NCBI GenBank assembly: GCA_002189105.1
Contig: NIOB01000006.1
Coordinates: 1-64,000 of the forward strand
DNA from: Saccharibacillus soli
Lineage (GTDB): Bacteria; Bacillota; Bacilli; Paenibacillales; Paenibacillaceae
DNA length: 64,000 nt
Reading direction: 5' to 3'
The notes beneath the pieces are model-generated. The model saw nothing but the letters and a program-made list of their open reading frames with translations, had not been told where the DNA came from and made no database searches. The first letter of the stretch is position 1, and each line of letters opens with the position of its first letter. A program made the position numbers and the translations under genes. This document shows positions 8,628-17,488 of the stretch, in pieces.

Positions 8628-8648
8628 TGTCACCTCAATAAGGTGACA
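8628..8648. promoter_or_regulatory. Palindromic operator candidate before ABC/two-component operon
   Basis: Perfect inverted repeat TGTCACCT-CAATA-AGGTGACA, about 100 bases upstream of the operon start. It is a plausible binding site for the response regulator encoded at 11618 or for another regulator. This is inference from symmetry and position only. Confidence 0.35.
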
Positions 8649-8750
8649 CCCCCCACTAATCCATGACACTGCCCGCAGGTAAACTAAGGACATAAAGAAA
8701 CAAGCCGAACACAAACAACCCCACCCCATTAAAAGGAGTCGATCCTCACC

Positions 8751-9671
8751 ATGACGAACGTGATCGAAGTGAATCATGCGGTTAAAACCTTCCGTGCCCA
8801 TACCGCTGTCAATAATGTGAGTTTTACCATCGAACAAGGAAGCATCACCGCACTGCTGGGTCCGAATGGCGCAGGCAAGACCACTACAATGTCCATGCTG
8901 CTGGGACTGCTTGAGCCCACATCGGGAAGTGTGAAATTGCTGGGCGGTGCTCCAACGGAACGCCGTACACGAGATCGAATCGGTGCCATGCTTCAGGAGA
9001 TCGCGGTTATGGACGGACTCAAAGCCTCCGAGTTGATCGATCTGTTCCGCAGCTACTACAGCCGCCCGGCAGATCGGGAGTATCTCATCCAACTGACCGG
9101 CCTTAGTCCGGAGCTGCTCAAGCGAAATGCCCAGAAGTTATCGGGTGGGCAAAAACGCAGCTTGGGGTTCGCCCTGGCAATGGCAGGAGACCCGGATATT
9201 CTGTTCTTCGATGAACCTACGGTGGGTCTGGATACATCCGCCCGCCGCCGATTCTGGAACGAAGTGCGGAATCTTGCCAGTCAAGGCAAGACGGTGCTGT
9301 TTTCGACTCACTACCTGGAAGAAGCCGATCGTGAAGCCGACCGCATCCTGTTATTCGATCAGGGCAAGATTGTGGCAGACGGCACGCCAACCGAGATCAA
9401 ACGTACGCTGGTCAAACGCAGTGTCACTTTCCTGACTGAACAGCCGCAGGTGGTCACAGCGCTAATCGCCGAGCATTTTGGCTCAGACATTCAGACAGAA
9501 GTGCGAGGCGATCAGGTGACCCTCTTCGCTGAAGACACGGATGACGTACTCAAACTTCTGCTTGAATCCGGCCCTGCCATACGCAACATTCGGATTGATG
9601 AAGGAAGACTTGATACGGCCTTTGAACAATTGACCCACAGCGAAAATAATGAAACCCGGGAGGCGATCTGA
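8751..9671 (+). CDS. ABC transporter ATP-binding protein (drug/lipid exporter type)
   Basis: 306 residues; AAAAGGAG lies 12 bases upstream. The protein powers the permease encoded next to it. Walker A GPNGAGKTT is at residues 37-45, the signature LSGGQKR at 130-136, Walker B ILFFDE at 150-155 and the switch-histidine motif STHYLEEAD after it. The C-terminal ~80 residues form the extension usual in DrrA-type exporters. Gene order ATPase, permease, histidine kinase, response regulator equals that of yvfRSTU in Bacillus subtilis, so a self-regulated export system is likely. The substrate is unknown. Confidence 0.9.
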   Translation: MTNVIEVNHAVKTFRAHTAVNNVSFTIEQGSITALLGPNGAGKTTTMSMLLGLLEPTSGSVKLLGGAPTERRTRDRIGAMLQEIAVMDGLKASELIDLFRSYYSRPADREYLIQLTGLSPELLKRNAQKLSGGQKRSLGFALAMAGDPDILFFDEPTVGLDTSARRRFWNEVRNLASQGKTVLFSTHYLEEADREADRILLFDQGKIVADGTPTEIKRTLVKRSVTFLTEQPQVVTALIAEHFGSDIQTEVRGDQVTLFAEDTDDVLKLLLESGPAIRNIRIDEGRLDTAFEQLTHSENNETREAI

Positions 9672-9673
9672 TT

Positions 9674-10426
9674 ATGAAAAACCTGACGATGAAAACATGG
9701 TGGATGCAAAGCAAGGCTGAAAGTACCCGTATGCTGCGAAATCCGTATTTTATCTTCTGGTCGCTCACGATGCCGATTGCCTTCTACTTCATCTTCACCC
9801 GGCTGCTGAATGGAGATATGCCCAACGCGGCGCAGTGGCAGGCTCATTATCTGATGTCGATGGCTGCTTTCAGCGTAATGGGGGCATCCGTGATGACATT
9901 TGGTCTGCGACTGGTGCAGGAACGTACGCAGGGTTGGTCCACGATGCTGCGGACAACGCCAATGGCAAGTATGGTCTATGTGGCAGGCAAGATGACGGCA
10001 CAGCTGCTGCTGAATCTGCTCAGTGTCATTGTGATCTTCGCAGCGGGCTGGTTGATTAACGGGGTGCAGCTGAGTGCCCTGCAATGGATCACGGCAGGTC
10101 TCTGGATTGTGGCCGCTTCCCTGCCTTTCCTGGCACTGGGCGCACTGATCGGCTGCATGAAAAAAGTCGATACAGCCAACGGAGTCAGCTACATCCTCTA
10201 CATGGGGCTGGCTGTAGCCGGCGGACTGTGGATGCCCATTGATGTCATGCCTTCTTTTGTACAAAACATCGCCAAATGGCTGCCTTCCTTCAACTATGCG
10301 GACGGGGCATGGGCCATCACCGATGGAACTGCACCTTCGATGATCGGTCTGCTGATTTTGTTCGGCTATCTGGTTGCTTTTATGGTACTATCGGGTTACG
10401 TCAGAAGAAAGCAGGAGGCGGTGTAA
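9674..10426 (+). CDS. ABC-2 type transporter permease
   Basis: 250 residues, starting two bases after the ATPase stop codon. ABC-2 family membrane protein with about six hydrophobic segments: YFIFWSLTMPIAFYFIF near the N-terminus, then MSMAAFSVMGASVMTFGL, LLLNLLSVIVIFAAGWLI, WIVAASLPFLALGALIG, ILYMGLAVAGGLWMPI and a last one at MIGLLILFGYLVAFMVL. It forms the membrane channel for the ATPase at 8751. Only one permease gene is present, so it presumably works as a homodimer. Confidence 0.88.
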   Translation: MKNLTMKTWWMQSKAESTRMLRNPYFIFWSLTMPIAFYFIFTRLLNGDMPNAAQWQAHYLMSMAAFSVMGASVMTFGLRLVQERTQGWSTMLRTTPMASMVYVAGKMTAQLLLNLLSVIVIFAAGWLINGVQLSALQWITAGLWIVAASLPFLALGALIGCMKKVDTANGVSYILYMGLAVAGGLWMPIDVMPSFVQNIAKWLPSFNYADGAWAITDGTAPSMIGLLILFGYLVAFMVLSGYVRRKQEAV

Positions 10427-10433
10427 CAAGCGT

Positions 10434-11621
10434 ATGAAGAACGTTGGAGCATGGTTTCGACTGCCACCAAGATATGGGGTACTGCCCTATATCTTTTTGC
10501 TGTATTTGATCTTTCCGGTTCTGAGCATCCAGGGGCTAAATCCCGGTCTTCAGGCGCTGGGATACGGGCTGGTTCTGCTGTTTATCGTGATCTATCGGCA
10601 GCTGTATTGGTCGGCGAACGGCCGGACGTATAACCTGCTGCTGCTGGGGATGATGCTGATTATCGTGGCGTTCAGTCAGTTGGGCGGATTGTATAATCTG
10701 TATCTCGGATTTTTCACCGCTACCTTTATTGGAGGAATCAGCAGCAAGAAGACCTTCAAGTTCTTTCTGGCCCTGTCCGGACTGTTGATGGTCATCATGA
10801 TTGGTCTGCATGTGAATGAGATGTCACCAACGGATCTCATCTCGCTGTTCCCCATTGTGATGGTGCTGCTTCTTCTTCCTTTTGGAATGCGTTCGGTCAA
10901 TCGGCAGATCGAGCTTAGAAAGCAGTTGGACGCGGCGAACGAACAGATTGGTGAGCTGATGAAAAAAGAGGAACGGATGCGGATTGCCCGCGACCTGCAC
11001 GATACATTGGGTCATACGCTGTCGCTCATTACGCTCAAAAGCCAATTGGTGGAGCGCATGGCGATAAAAGATCCGGCGCGTACCCAGCAGGAAGCCAAAG
11101 AAATTCAGGAGACTTCCCGTGCGGCGCTGCGGCAGGTGCGTGAGCTGGTGTCGGAGATGCGGGCGATCAAATTGAGCGAGGAACTGATTGAAGCCAGAGA
11201 GATGCTGCGCGCGGCTAATATGACGCTGCATATTGAGGGAGAATCGAAGCTTCAGGGCGTATCCGATCTGACGCAGAACATTCTCAGTTTGTGTCTGAAG
11301 GAAGCCGTGACCAATATCGTCAAGCACAGCCGGGCGGAGAATTGTACCGTTACCGTCTTCCAGAGCGGCTCGGAGGTGGGCGTGACCATTGAAGATGATG
11401 GAGTAGGCCCACAGGGTAAAAAAGAGCCGGGTACAGACGGGCAAACGGGCGGCAGTGGATTGGAACATGTGGGTGGAGGCAATGGTCTCAAAGGCATGAG
11501 GGAGCGTCTGGCGCTGATCGAAGGCAAACTTGAATTTGCCCAACGGGAGCGAACAGGAACGATTCTTCGAGTAAGTATTCCACTTGTCGTTCGTACCGAA
11601 CAAGGAGGTCAGATGCAATGA
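10434..11621 (+). CDS. DesK-like sensor histidine kinase (HisKA_3 family)
   Basis: 395 residues from ATG 10434; AGGAGG at 10413-10418 lies inside the end of the permease gene. The first ~150 residues hold five or six membrane segments, followed by a linker helix and the phosphorylation box RIARDLHDTLGHTLSLITL with H189. The ATPase domain shows the N box LKEAVTNIVKHS, DDGVGPQG and GNGLKGMRERLALIEG. Such kinases sense membrane state or membrane-active compounds. It overlaps the response regulator gene by four bases (ATGA), and its genetic link to an exporter suggests that it senses the exported compound or envelope stress. Confidence 0.92.
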   Translation: MKNVGAWFRLPPRYGVLPYIFLLYLIFPVLSIQGLNPGLQALGYGLVLLFIVIYRQLYWSANGRTYNLLLLGMMLIIVAFSQLGGLYNLYLGFFTATFIGGISSKKTFKFFLALSGLLMVIMIGLHVNEMSPTDLISLFPIVMVLLLLPFGMRSVNRQIELRKQLDAANEQIGELMKKEERMRIARDLHDTLGHTLSLITLKSQLVERMAIKDPARTQQEAKEIQETSRAALRQVRELVSEMRAIKLSEELIEAREMLRAANMTLHIEGESKLQGVSDLTQNILSLCLKEAVTNIVKHSRAENCTVTVFQSGSEVGVTIEDDGVGPQGKKEPGTDGQTGGSGLEHVGGGNGLKGMRERLALIEGKLEFAQRERTGTILRVSIPLVVRTEQGGQMQ

Positions 11622-12220
11622 TTCGGATCGTGATTGCCGAGGATCAGCGGCTGCTGCGGGGAGCGATGGCTTCCCTGCTGGGATTGGAGGATGATCTCGA
11701 AGTGGTCGGAGAAGCCGGGGACGGCGAAGAGGCACTGCAATGGATTGAGCGTCTTCAGCCGGATGTCTGTTTGATGGACATTGAGATGCCCAAGTTAAGC
11801 GGATTGGATGTGGCGGAGCGGCTGAACGCATCCGGTTCATCCTGTAAGGTGGTCATTCTGACCACTTTTGCCAGACCGGGATATTTTGAACGCGGCGTCA
11901 AGGCAGGGATTCAGGGTTATCTGCTCAAGGATGAACCGGCAGAGAAACTGGCTGAGGCGATCCGCCGCGTCATGCAGGGACATCGGGAAGTATCGCCGGA
12001 GCTGGTCTTCGGCAGCCTGCGCGAAGAGAACCCGCTGACCGCAAGAGAACAAGAGATTCTTCGCCTGGCGGCAGGCGGAAGAAGTGCGAATGAAATTGCG
12101 GAGATCCTGCATCTGTCCTATGGGACGGTGCGGAATTATATCTCGGAGACTCTTGGGAAGCTGGCGGTGAAAAGCCGGATTGAAGCCGTTAAACTAGCTG
12201 AAGATAAAGGTTGGATTTAG
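11618..12220 (+). CDS. NarL/DesR-family response regulator
   Basis: 200 residues. Receiver domain with acidic pocket E8/D9, phospho-acceptor D54 in CLMDIEMP and the conserved T/K positions (LTTF, LLKDEP). The C-terminal LuxR-type helix-turn-helix reads NPLTAREQEILRLAAGGRSA and IAEILHLSYGTVRNYISETL. It is the partner of the kinase at 10434 and probably controls this operon. The palindrome at 8628-8648 is one candidate site. Confidence 0.93.
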   Translation: MIRIVIAEDQRLLRGAMASLLGLEDDLEVVGEAGDGEEALQWIERLQPDVCLMDIEMPKLSGLDVAERLNASGSSCKVVILTTFARPGYFERGVKAGIQGYLLKDEPAEKLAEAIRRVMQGHREVSPELVFGSLREENPLTAREQEILRLAAGGRSANEIAEILHLSYGTVRNYISETLGKLAVKSRIEAVKLAEDKGWI

Positions 12221-12292
12221 CTGCGTTCATATTGTTTATCCCATAAACAATACGAACGCAGCCGGATTCGCGCACGCTTCAAGCGCGAATCC
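12220..12292 (+). terminator. Double hairpin after the response regulator gene
   Basis: Two consecutive hairpins: 12220-12262 (arms GCTGCGTTC and GAACGCAGC, with TATTGTTTAT / ATAAACAATA inside) and 12264-12292 (GGATTCGCGC / GCGCGAATCC). The first starts at the last base of the stop codon. Neither has a strong T-run, so this may stop transcription weakly or protect the 3' end. Confidence 0.65.
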
Positions 12293-12446
12293 TTTCACCT
12301 ATCTGCAAACCTATTATTTAAGAAAAATATCTTTTTCCAAGAAAAACCTCTTCAATTTGAAGCCAATCTCTTCAATCTCCAATCTGGTTTCTTCCCTCTA
12401 AAATAAAACATCCCTATAGTAAATACAAAAAGAAGGTGACCCCGAA

Positions 12447-12743
12447 ATGGCTCTGCATCTACCGCCAATAGGCCTGATCCTGGCGGTTTGGTTAGTCGCA
12501 TTAAACCTCATCGCCTATAACGTGATGGCCGCAGATAAGAAGAAAGCGAAGCGAAACCGACGGAGAACCCCGGAGCGCACCTTGTTCACCTGGGCTGCTG
12601 TGGGCGGCGCATTGGGAATCTGGATTGCGATGGCAGCCAAACGTCACAAGACTCAGCACAATTCGTTTGTCTTTGGAATTCCAGCGCTTCTGGTGCTGAA
12701 TATAGTAGTATACGGCGGCTTGTATCTCCTATTGAACCGCTAA
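12447..12743 (+). CDS. DUF1294 family small membrane protein
   Basis: 98 residues, AAGGTGAC upstream of the ATG. Four hydrophobic stretches. The family hallmarks are visible: YNVMAADKKKA followed by RRTPERTLF, then a GG(A)LGIWIAM stretch, RHKTQHNSFVFGIP and a final membrane segment. The biochemical role of DUF1294 proteins is not established. A 5'-proximal basic loop (KKKAKRNRRR) would be cytoplasmic. No operon partner is evident; the UspA gene follows 151 bases later. Confidence 0.85.
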   Translation: MALHLPPIGLILAVWLVALNLIAYNVMAADKKKAKRNRRRTPERTLFTWAAVGGALGIWIAMAAKRHKTQHNSFVFGIPALLVLNIVVYGGLYLLLNR

Positions 12744-12894
12744 AGGCTTGCAGCCTTCTCGCAGGAGCGAAGAAGGCAAGCAAGGGTGTTTGATTTCTCT
12801 TTTCCAAAGGGTAATAATGAGAAGTAACGGGATTCGGATTCCCTTACAGCAGGGACCGAAGACAGCCCGAATTGAGGGAAAGAGGTGCTTCATT

Positions 12895-13329
12895 ATGCTG
12901 TTCTCCAAAATTCTGCTGGCTTATGACGGCTCCAAAGCCTCGAACAAAGCACTCGATCGTGCAGTCGCTCTGGCGACGGCTTCGCCGGGTGCCGTGCTGG
13001 AAGTGCTGCATATCTACGATTATCCGCGCTTTTTCGTCGGGGACGGAATTGCCCCGGTTCCGGGCAGCGTGAACAAAGAATTTTTCGATCTGGCGGAGCA
13101 GACGGTAGAAGAAGCCCGCCGCCGGATTCAGGATGCCGGTGTGGATGCTCGAATTGAGATGCGTCAGGGCGCTCCAGCGGTACTGATTCTGGAATATGCC
13201 AAAGAGATGGAAGCTGACCTCATTATCATCGGCAGCCGCGGGCTGGGCGCGATTCGAGAGTTTGTACTCGGCAGCGTGAGCCATAACGTGGTGCAGCAGT
13301 CCCGAATTCCGGTGCTGGTTGTGAAGTAA
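12895..13329 (+). CDS. Universal stress protein UspA family
   Basis: 144 residues from ATG 12895 (AGAGGTG upstream); the open frame begins at 12748 but the extra 49 residues are unlike the family. Single Usp domain beginning MLFSKILLAYDGSKASNKAL. The ATP-binding signature G-x2-G-x9-G-S is present in GSRGLGAIREFVLGSVS near the C-terminus, so this is likely an ATP-binding member. It ends IPVLVVK as usual. General stress function is known for the family; the specific role is unknown. Confidence 0.92.
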   Translation: MLFSKILLAYDGSKASNKALDRAVALATASPGAVLEVLHIYDYPRFFVGDGIAPVPGSVNKEFFDLAEQTVEEARRRIQDAGVDARIEMRQGAPAVLILEYAKEMEADLIIIGSRGLGAIREFVLGSVSHNVVQQSRIPVLVVK

Positions 13330-13353
13330 TCAGCGAAATAATCAGCAAAGAGA

Positions 13354-13390
13354 GCTTCGTTGAACGTCCAACGTTCAGCGAGGCTTTTTT
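13354..13390 (+). terminator. Terminator after UspA gene
   Basis: Arms GCTTCGTTGAACGT (13354-13367) and ACGTTCAGCGAGGC (13371-13384), followed by six T. It separates the Usp gene from the purine leader. Confidence 0.9.
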
Positions 13391-13470
13391 GTTGTTCATA
13401 AATTTACATTTTTGGCCAGAAGGAGCGAGTTAGTGAACGTTTTCACCGATATTTTGCCTGGTTGAAGAGT

Positions 13471-13514
13471 AAAAACGAACATTCGGTTTTTACATTTTTG
13501 AAATGTTCGGTTTT
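13471..13514. promoter_or_regulatory. PurR operator: two inverted PurBoxes
   Basis: Box 1 AAAAACGAACATTC (13471-13484) and, on the opposite strand, box 2 whose complement reads AAAACCGAACATTT (13501-13514). Both fit the Bacillus PurBox consensus with its central CGAA, and the two 14-base boxes are separated by 16 bases, the spacing known for PurR control regions. Repression by PurR, relieved by PRPP, of the operon from 13988 is therefore expected. purR itself is not in the window. Confidence 0.85.
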
Positions 13515-13518
13515 TAAT

Positions 13519-13548
13519 TTGACATGGCGTGTACGGAATTGTTAAACT
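13519..13548 (+). promoter_or_regulatory. Purine operon promoter
   Basis: TTGACA at 13519-13524 and TTAAAC / TAAACT at 13542-13548, spacing 17-18 bases. It lies directly behind the PurBoxes and about 55 bases before the riboswitch aptamer, as in the B. subtilis pur operon. Confidence 0.75.
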
Positions 13549-13604
13549 GGAACTGAAGTCGAGCGCGGAGCTGCCGCGCTTCGAGAACATAATCAAACAA
13601 CGCA

Positions 13605-13669
13605 CCGTATAAAGCTGGGGATGTGGCCCGGCAGTATCTACCCGGGAACCGTAAATTTCCGGACTACGG
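13605..13669 (+). promoter_or_regulatory. Guanine-type purine riboswitch aptamer
   Basis: P1 is formed by CCGTA (13605-13609) and TACGG (13665-13669). P2 is GCTGGG / CCCGGC with loop GATGTGG, J2/3 is AGTATCTAC, and P3 is CCGGGA / TTCCGG with loop ACCGTAAAT, all matching the purine riboswitch core. The base that pairs with the ligand is C in GGACTACGG, which is the guanine/hypoxanthine specificity (adenine switches have U). It therefore adds feedback by guanine on top of PurR repression. Confidence 0.93.
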
Positions 13670-13720
13670 AAGCGAACGCAGGGCCTGACGAGCCGCGCAG
13701 AAGTAGCGACTCGTCGGCAG

Positions 13721-13748
13721 CGGCGCCGGATCATCCGGACGCCGGTTT
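13721..13748 (+). terminator. Riboswitch expression-platform terminator
   Basis: Strong hairpin CGGCGCCGGAT (13721-13731) pairing with ATCCGGACGCCG (ending ~13743), followed by TTTT. Its position 50 bases after the aptamer fits a transcription-attenuation OFF switch. The competing anti-terminator pairing (possibly through GACGAG / CTCGTC at 13687-13715) is inferred. Confidence 0.65.
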
Positions 13749-13987
13749 TGCACGCTCTCTGATGGGCGGGATTCCTTTTCTGACGGCTGCCGCAGCAGTT
13801 CTGTCGTATTGAAAAATGAAACTCCCGTCGCTGCGCCTGTTCATTCAGGGTGCGGGGGAACGGCTGCGACCTTCGTTTCTTTCCGTGTCCGGATTCCCAA
13901 GAGATCATTGCGATTTTGCGGAAATGCCGGACTTTTTTATGGAGTCAAGCAGCTTTCAAAAAAACGATCGATATTGGAGTGTGAATC

Positions 13988-14470
13988 ATGTCTTTGCAGG
14001 TAGCGGTCATTATGGGCAGTACGTCGGACTGGGAAACGATGCAGCATGCTTGTCAGGTTCTCGATGAACTTGAAGTGCCATACGAGAAAAAAGTCGTGTC
14101 AGCCCACCGGACGCCGGATCTGATGTTTGAGTACGCGGAGAAGGCCCGCGAGCGTGGCTTCCGCGTGATTATTGCAGGCGCAGGCGGCGCGGCACATCTG
14201 CCGGGCATGGTGGCGGCCAAGACGCCGCTGCCGGTGATCGGCGTGCCGGTCAAGTCGGCCGCCTTGAACGGACTGGATTCGCTCTTGTCGATCGTGCAGA
14301 TGCCGGGCGGCATCCCGGTGGCAACGGTGGCCATTGGCAAGGCCGGCGCGATCAACGCCGGGCTGCTGGCAGCGCAGATCGTCGGCGCTGCTGATGACGC
14401 GGTGCTGGATCGCGTCGTCGCCCGCCGCGCGAGAATTGAGCGCGAAGTATTGGAAGCGGAGCTGCCATGA
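13988..14470 (+). CDS. purE: N5-carboxyaminoimidazole ribonucleotide mutase
   Basis: 160 residues, class I PurE. It isomerises N5-CAIR, made by PurK, to CAIR in de novo purine synthesis. Conserved active-site stretches are [14 protein letters not shown] near the N-terminus, [11 protein letters not shown] and [20 protein letters not shown] lies about 6 bases upstream of the ATG. It is the first gene of the operon, 240 bases after the riboswitch terminator. Its stop codon overlaps the earliest possible start of purK. Confidence 0.97.
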   Translation: MSLQVAVIMGSTSDWETMQHACQVLDELEVPYEKKVVSAHRTPDLMFEYAEKARERGFRVIIAGAGGAAHLPGMVAAKTPLPVIGVPVKSAALNGLDSLLSIVQMPGGIPVATVAIGKAGAINAGLLAAQIVGAADDAVLDRVVARRARIEREVLEAELP

Positions 14471-14487
14471 CGGGAGGAACGAACGGG

Positions 14488-15651
14488 ATGAAGCCAAGCG
14501 GAGCGCGTGTGATTGCGCCGGGCGCGACCATCGGCGTGCTGGGCGGCGGCCAACTTGGCCGCATGATGGCGCTGGCCGGAGCGCCGCTGGGTTATCGGTT
14601 TGTGGCGCTTGATCCGGCACCGGAAGGGCCAAGCGGACAGGTGGCGGCGCAGATCGTCGCCGCTTACTCGGACAAGGACGCGGCGGCGGAACTGGCCGCG
14701 CGAACGGACGTCATCACGTACGAGTTCGAGAACGTGGACGCGGAAGTCGCCGCTCTGCTGGAGGAGCGGTCGTACGTGCCGCAGGGCAGCCGGCTGCTCT
14801 ACACGACCCAGCACCGCCTGCGCGAGAAGGCGGCGCTGGAAGCGGCGGGGGCGACGGTTGCCCCCTATGCGGCCATCGAGAGCGCAGCGGATCTGGACGC
14901 AGCGATTGCGCGTCTGGGCACGCCGTGCGTGCTCAAGACCGCGACCGGAGGCTACGACGGCAAAGGGCAGTTCGTTATCCGCGCCGCAGAGGAAGCGGCG
15001 CAGGCCTATGCGGAGCTGGCGGCATCGGGTGCGGAGCTGGTACTGGAGAAGTTTATCGCCTTCCGCTGCGAGATCTCGGTCATCGCGGCGCGAAGCTCGC
15101 TCGGCGAGACCAGCACGTTCCCACCGGCGGAGAATATCCACCGCCGGGGCATCCTGCACGCTTCGATTGTCCCGGCTCGCGTGCCGGAAGAGATCCTCGC
15201 CGAAGCGGAGCGGCTCGCCGCCAAGATCGCGGAGTCGCTTGGTGCCGTGGGGCTGCTCGCGGTTGAGATGTTCTACGGCGAGGATGGACGCCTCTACGTA
15301 AATGAAGTAGCCCCTCGGCCGCATAACTCCGGCCATTACACGATGGAAGCCTGCACGACGTCGCAGTTTGAGCAGCATGTCCGCGCGATCTGCGGCCTGC
15401 CGCTCGGCAGTCCGGAACTGCGGACGCCCGTTGTCATGGTCAACGTGCTGGGTGAGCATCTGAACGGCGTGCACCAACTGATGCTCTCGCCGGAGAGCAT
15501 CGGCGCAGCCGCCGTTCGGCCCAAGTTCCATCTGTATGGCAAGGCTGAAGCGAAGACCGGACGCAAGATGGGGCATATCAACCTGCTCTGCGAAGACCCT
15601 GCCCAGGCGCTGGCCTGGATTGAAGACTCGGGCATCTGGCCCGCTGAGTAG
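14488..15651 (+). CDS. purK: N5-carboxyaminoimidazole ribonucleotide synthase
   Basis: 387 residues from ATG 14488, preferred because GGAGG (14473-14477) lies 10 bases upstream; an alternative ATG at 14467 overlaps the purE stop (ATGA) and adds 7 residues. ATP-grasp enzyme that makes N5-CAIR from AIR, bicarbonate and ATP. The N-terminal fold shows IGVLGGGQLGRMMALAG; the ATP-grasp region has VLKTATGGYDGKGQFVI, FPPAENIHRRGILH and NEVAPRPHNSGHYTMEA, which includes the metal ligands. The gene is clearly more GC-rich than its neighbours purB and purC. Confidence 0.96.
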   Translation: MKPSGARVIAPGATIGVLGGGQLGRMMALAGAPLGYRFVALDPAPEGPSGQVAAQIVAAYSDKDAAAELAARTDVITYEFENVDAEVAALLEERSYVPQGSRLLYTTQHRLREKAALEAAGATVAPYAAIESAADLDAAIARLGTPCVLKTATGGYDGKGQFVIRAAEEAAQAYAELAASGAELVLEKFIAFRCEISVIAARSSLGETSTFPPAENIHRRGILHASIVPARVPEEILAEAERLAAKIAESLGAVGLLAVEMFYGEDGRLYVNEVAPRPHNSGHYTMEACTTSQFEQHVRAICGLPLGSPELRTPVVMVNVLGEHLNGVHQLMLSPESIGAAAVRPKFHLYGKAEAKTGRKMGHINLLCEDPAQALAWIEDSGIWPAE

Positions 15652-16026
15652 AAGCGGCTCAGTAGAATCCGCTTGCTGCCATGAAGACCTGCGTTTCATT
15701 CGGCAAGGAAAGACGCTGCACGATCAAAGCGTAGGTAAGCTTCGATCGACGACCGACGCCACCAGCAAGGGCGGCGAAAGGCGAATCCTGAGGACTTGGC
15801 AGCCGCCGCATCGATTGTAGAATCGGAGAGCTTCGCGGCTCCTGTAGACTCGACCCCATAATACGACTTTGTATCATGATACGACCTTATATAATGAAAG
15901 AAGGTTTGGTTCTTCCGCTTATGTGCGATCGATTGGCAGTTCCGAGGCGACATGCTGAAGAATGGCCGACTGCCCACACAGGTGGAGACAGACCTCAAAC
16001 TTTTACTCCTGGAGGCTATACCCCTT
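15652..16026 (+). other. purK-purB intercistronic region
   Basis: 375 bases without a gene, unusual in an operon that is otherwise tightly packed at several junctions. AT-rich at 15860-15900, where TTGTAT (15869-15874), an ATCATGAT-type palindrome and TATAAT (15890-15895) form a possible internal promoter with a short 15-base spacer. The frames in this stretch have no family similarity. Confidence 0.4.
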
Positions 16027-17325
16027 ATGATCGAACGTTACAGCAGACCGGAAATGCGCAGCATCTGGAGCGAGGAAAACAAATTCAAAGCCTGGCTGGA
16101 AGTGGAAATCTGCGCTTGTGAAGCTTGGGTGGAACTGGGCGTCATTCCAGCAGAAGACGTCAAGAAGATCCGCGAGAACGCGACCTTCGACATCGACCGC
16201 ATTTATGAGATTGAGCAGGAGACACGACATGACGTGATCGCGTTCACTCGTGCTGTATCCGAGAGCCTGGGCGATGAGCGTAAATGGGTTCATTACGGTT
16301 TGACTTCGACGGACGTTGTTGATACGGCGCTTGGCTATCTGCTGCTTCAGGCGAACCAGATTCTCGAACGCGACATTCTGAATTTCATCGAGATTCTCAA
16401 GGACAAAGCAGTGGCCTACAAATACACGCCAATGATGGGACGCACGCACGGCGTACACGCAGAGCCGACGACCTTTGGCCTGAAAATGGCATTGTGGCAT
16501 GAAGAAATGAAGCGCAACCTGGAACGTTTCCGTCATGCGGCGGACAGCGTACAATACGGCAAGATGTCCGGTGCAGTCGGCACCTATGCCAACATCGATC
16601 CGCGCGTAGAAGAGATCGTCTGCGCGAAACTCGGCACGAAGCCTGCGCCAATCTCGACCCAGACGCTTCAGCGCGACCGCCATGCCGAATACATGGCTTC
16701 GCTCGCTCTGATCGCTACATCGCTCGACAAGTTCGCCATCGAAGTACGCGCCCTGCAAAAGAGCGAGTTCCGCGAAGTGGAAGAAGCTTTTGCCAAGGGT
16801 CAAAAAGGTTCGTCGGCTATGCCGCACAAACGCAATCCGATCGGCAGCGAAAACATCTCCGGTCTGTCCCGCGTCATTCGCGGTCATATGCTGACGGCTT
16901 ACGAGAACGTGGGTCTGTGGCATGAACGCGACATCTCGCACTCTTCGGCGGAACGCGTCATCCTGCCGGACGCGACCATGCTGCTGAACTACATGCTGAA
17001 CCGTTTTGGCAACATCATCAAGAACCTGACGGTATTCCCGGAAAATATGAAACGCAATATGGAGCGCACGTATGGCGTACCGTTCTCCGGTCGCATCCTG
17101 ACCAAGCTGATCGATTCCGGCATGAGCCGCGAGACGGCGTACGACACCGTGCAGCCGCGCGCGATGCAGGCCTGGGAAGAACAGCGCAGCTTCAAAGAGA
17201 TCGTGCTGGACAGCCCGGCGATCACGGATGTGCTGAGTACGGAAGAGATCGAAGATGCGTTTAACCCGTCATGGCACCTCAAGCATGTCGATACGATCTT
17301 CGGCAAGCTGGGATTGAACGAGTAA
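16027..17325 (+). CDS. purB: Adenylosuccinate lyase
   Basis: 432 residues from ATG 16027 (GGAGG at 16011-16015), the same length as in B. subtilis; the open frame upstream to 15952 is not supported. It cleaves SAICAR to AICAR and adenylosuccinate to AMP, releasing fumarate. The fumarate-lyase signature [11 protein letters not shown] is present, as is [11 protein letters not shown] and the catalytic-His motif [16 protein letters not shown]. It begins [20 protein letters not shown]. Confidence 0.97.
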   Translation: MIERYSRPEMRSIWSEENKFKAWLEVEICACEAWVELGVIPAEDVKKIRENATFDIDRIYEIEQETRHDVIAFTRAVSESLGDERKWVHYGLTSTDVVDTALGYLLLQANQILERDILNFIEILKDKAVAYKYTPMMGRTHGVHAEPTTFGLKMALWHEEMKRNLERFRHAADSVQYGKMSGAVGTYANIDPRVEEIVCAKLGTKPAPISTQTLQRDRHAEYMASLALIATSLDKFAIEVRALQKSEFREVEEAFAKGQKGSSAMPHKRNPIGSENISGLSRVIRGHMLTAYENVGLWHERDISHSSAERVILPDATMLLNYMLNRFGNIIKNLTVFPENMKRNMERTYGVPFSGRILTKLIDSGMSRETAYDTVQPRAMQAWEEQRSFKEIVLDSPAITDVLSTEEIEDAFNPSWHLKHVDTIFGKLGLNE

Positions 17326-17488
17326 GCTGTACGCCTAGTACCTAGACCGAATTGAATTTAAGGTTTGCGTTCATCGGAAACACGCACGGTTCAATCGGAT
17401 TTTCGAGGAGCATAACCTAAGCTCTTTATCGGTCAAGGGACTAGATAAGAGTGTCGAATGGAGTTCAACGTTAAGGGGGAAAAGATTC

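Noticed and set aside
14053-15699. 548-codon minus-strand frame opposite purE and purK
   Set aside because: Arginine/histidine-rich translation opposite a GC-rich gene: a typical antisense shadow. purE and purK on the plus strand have clear catalytic motifs.
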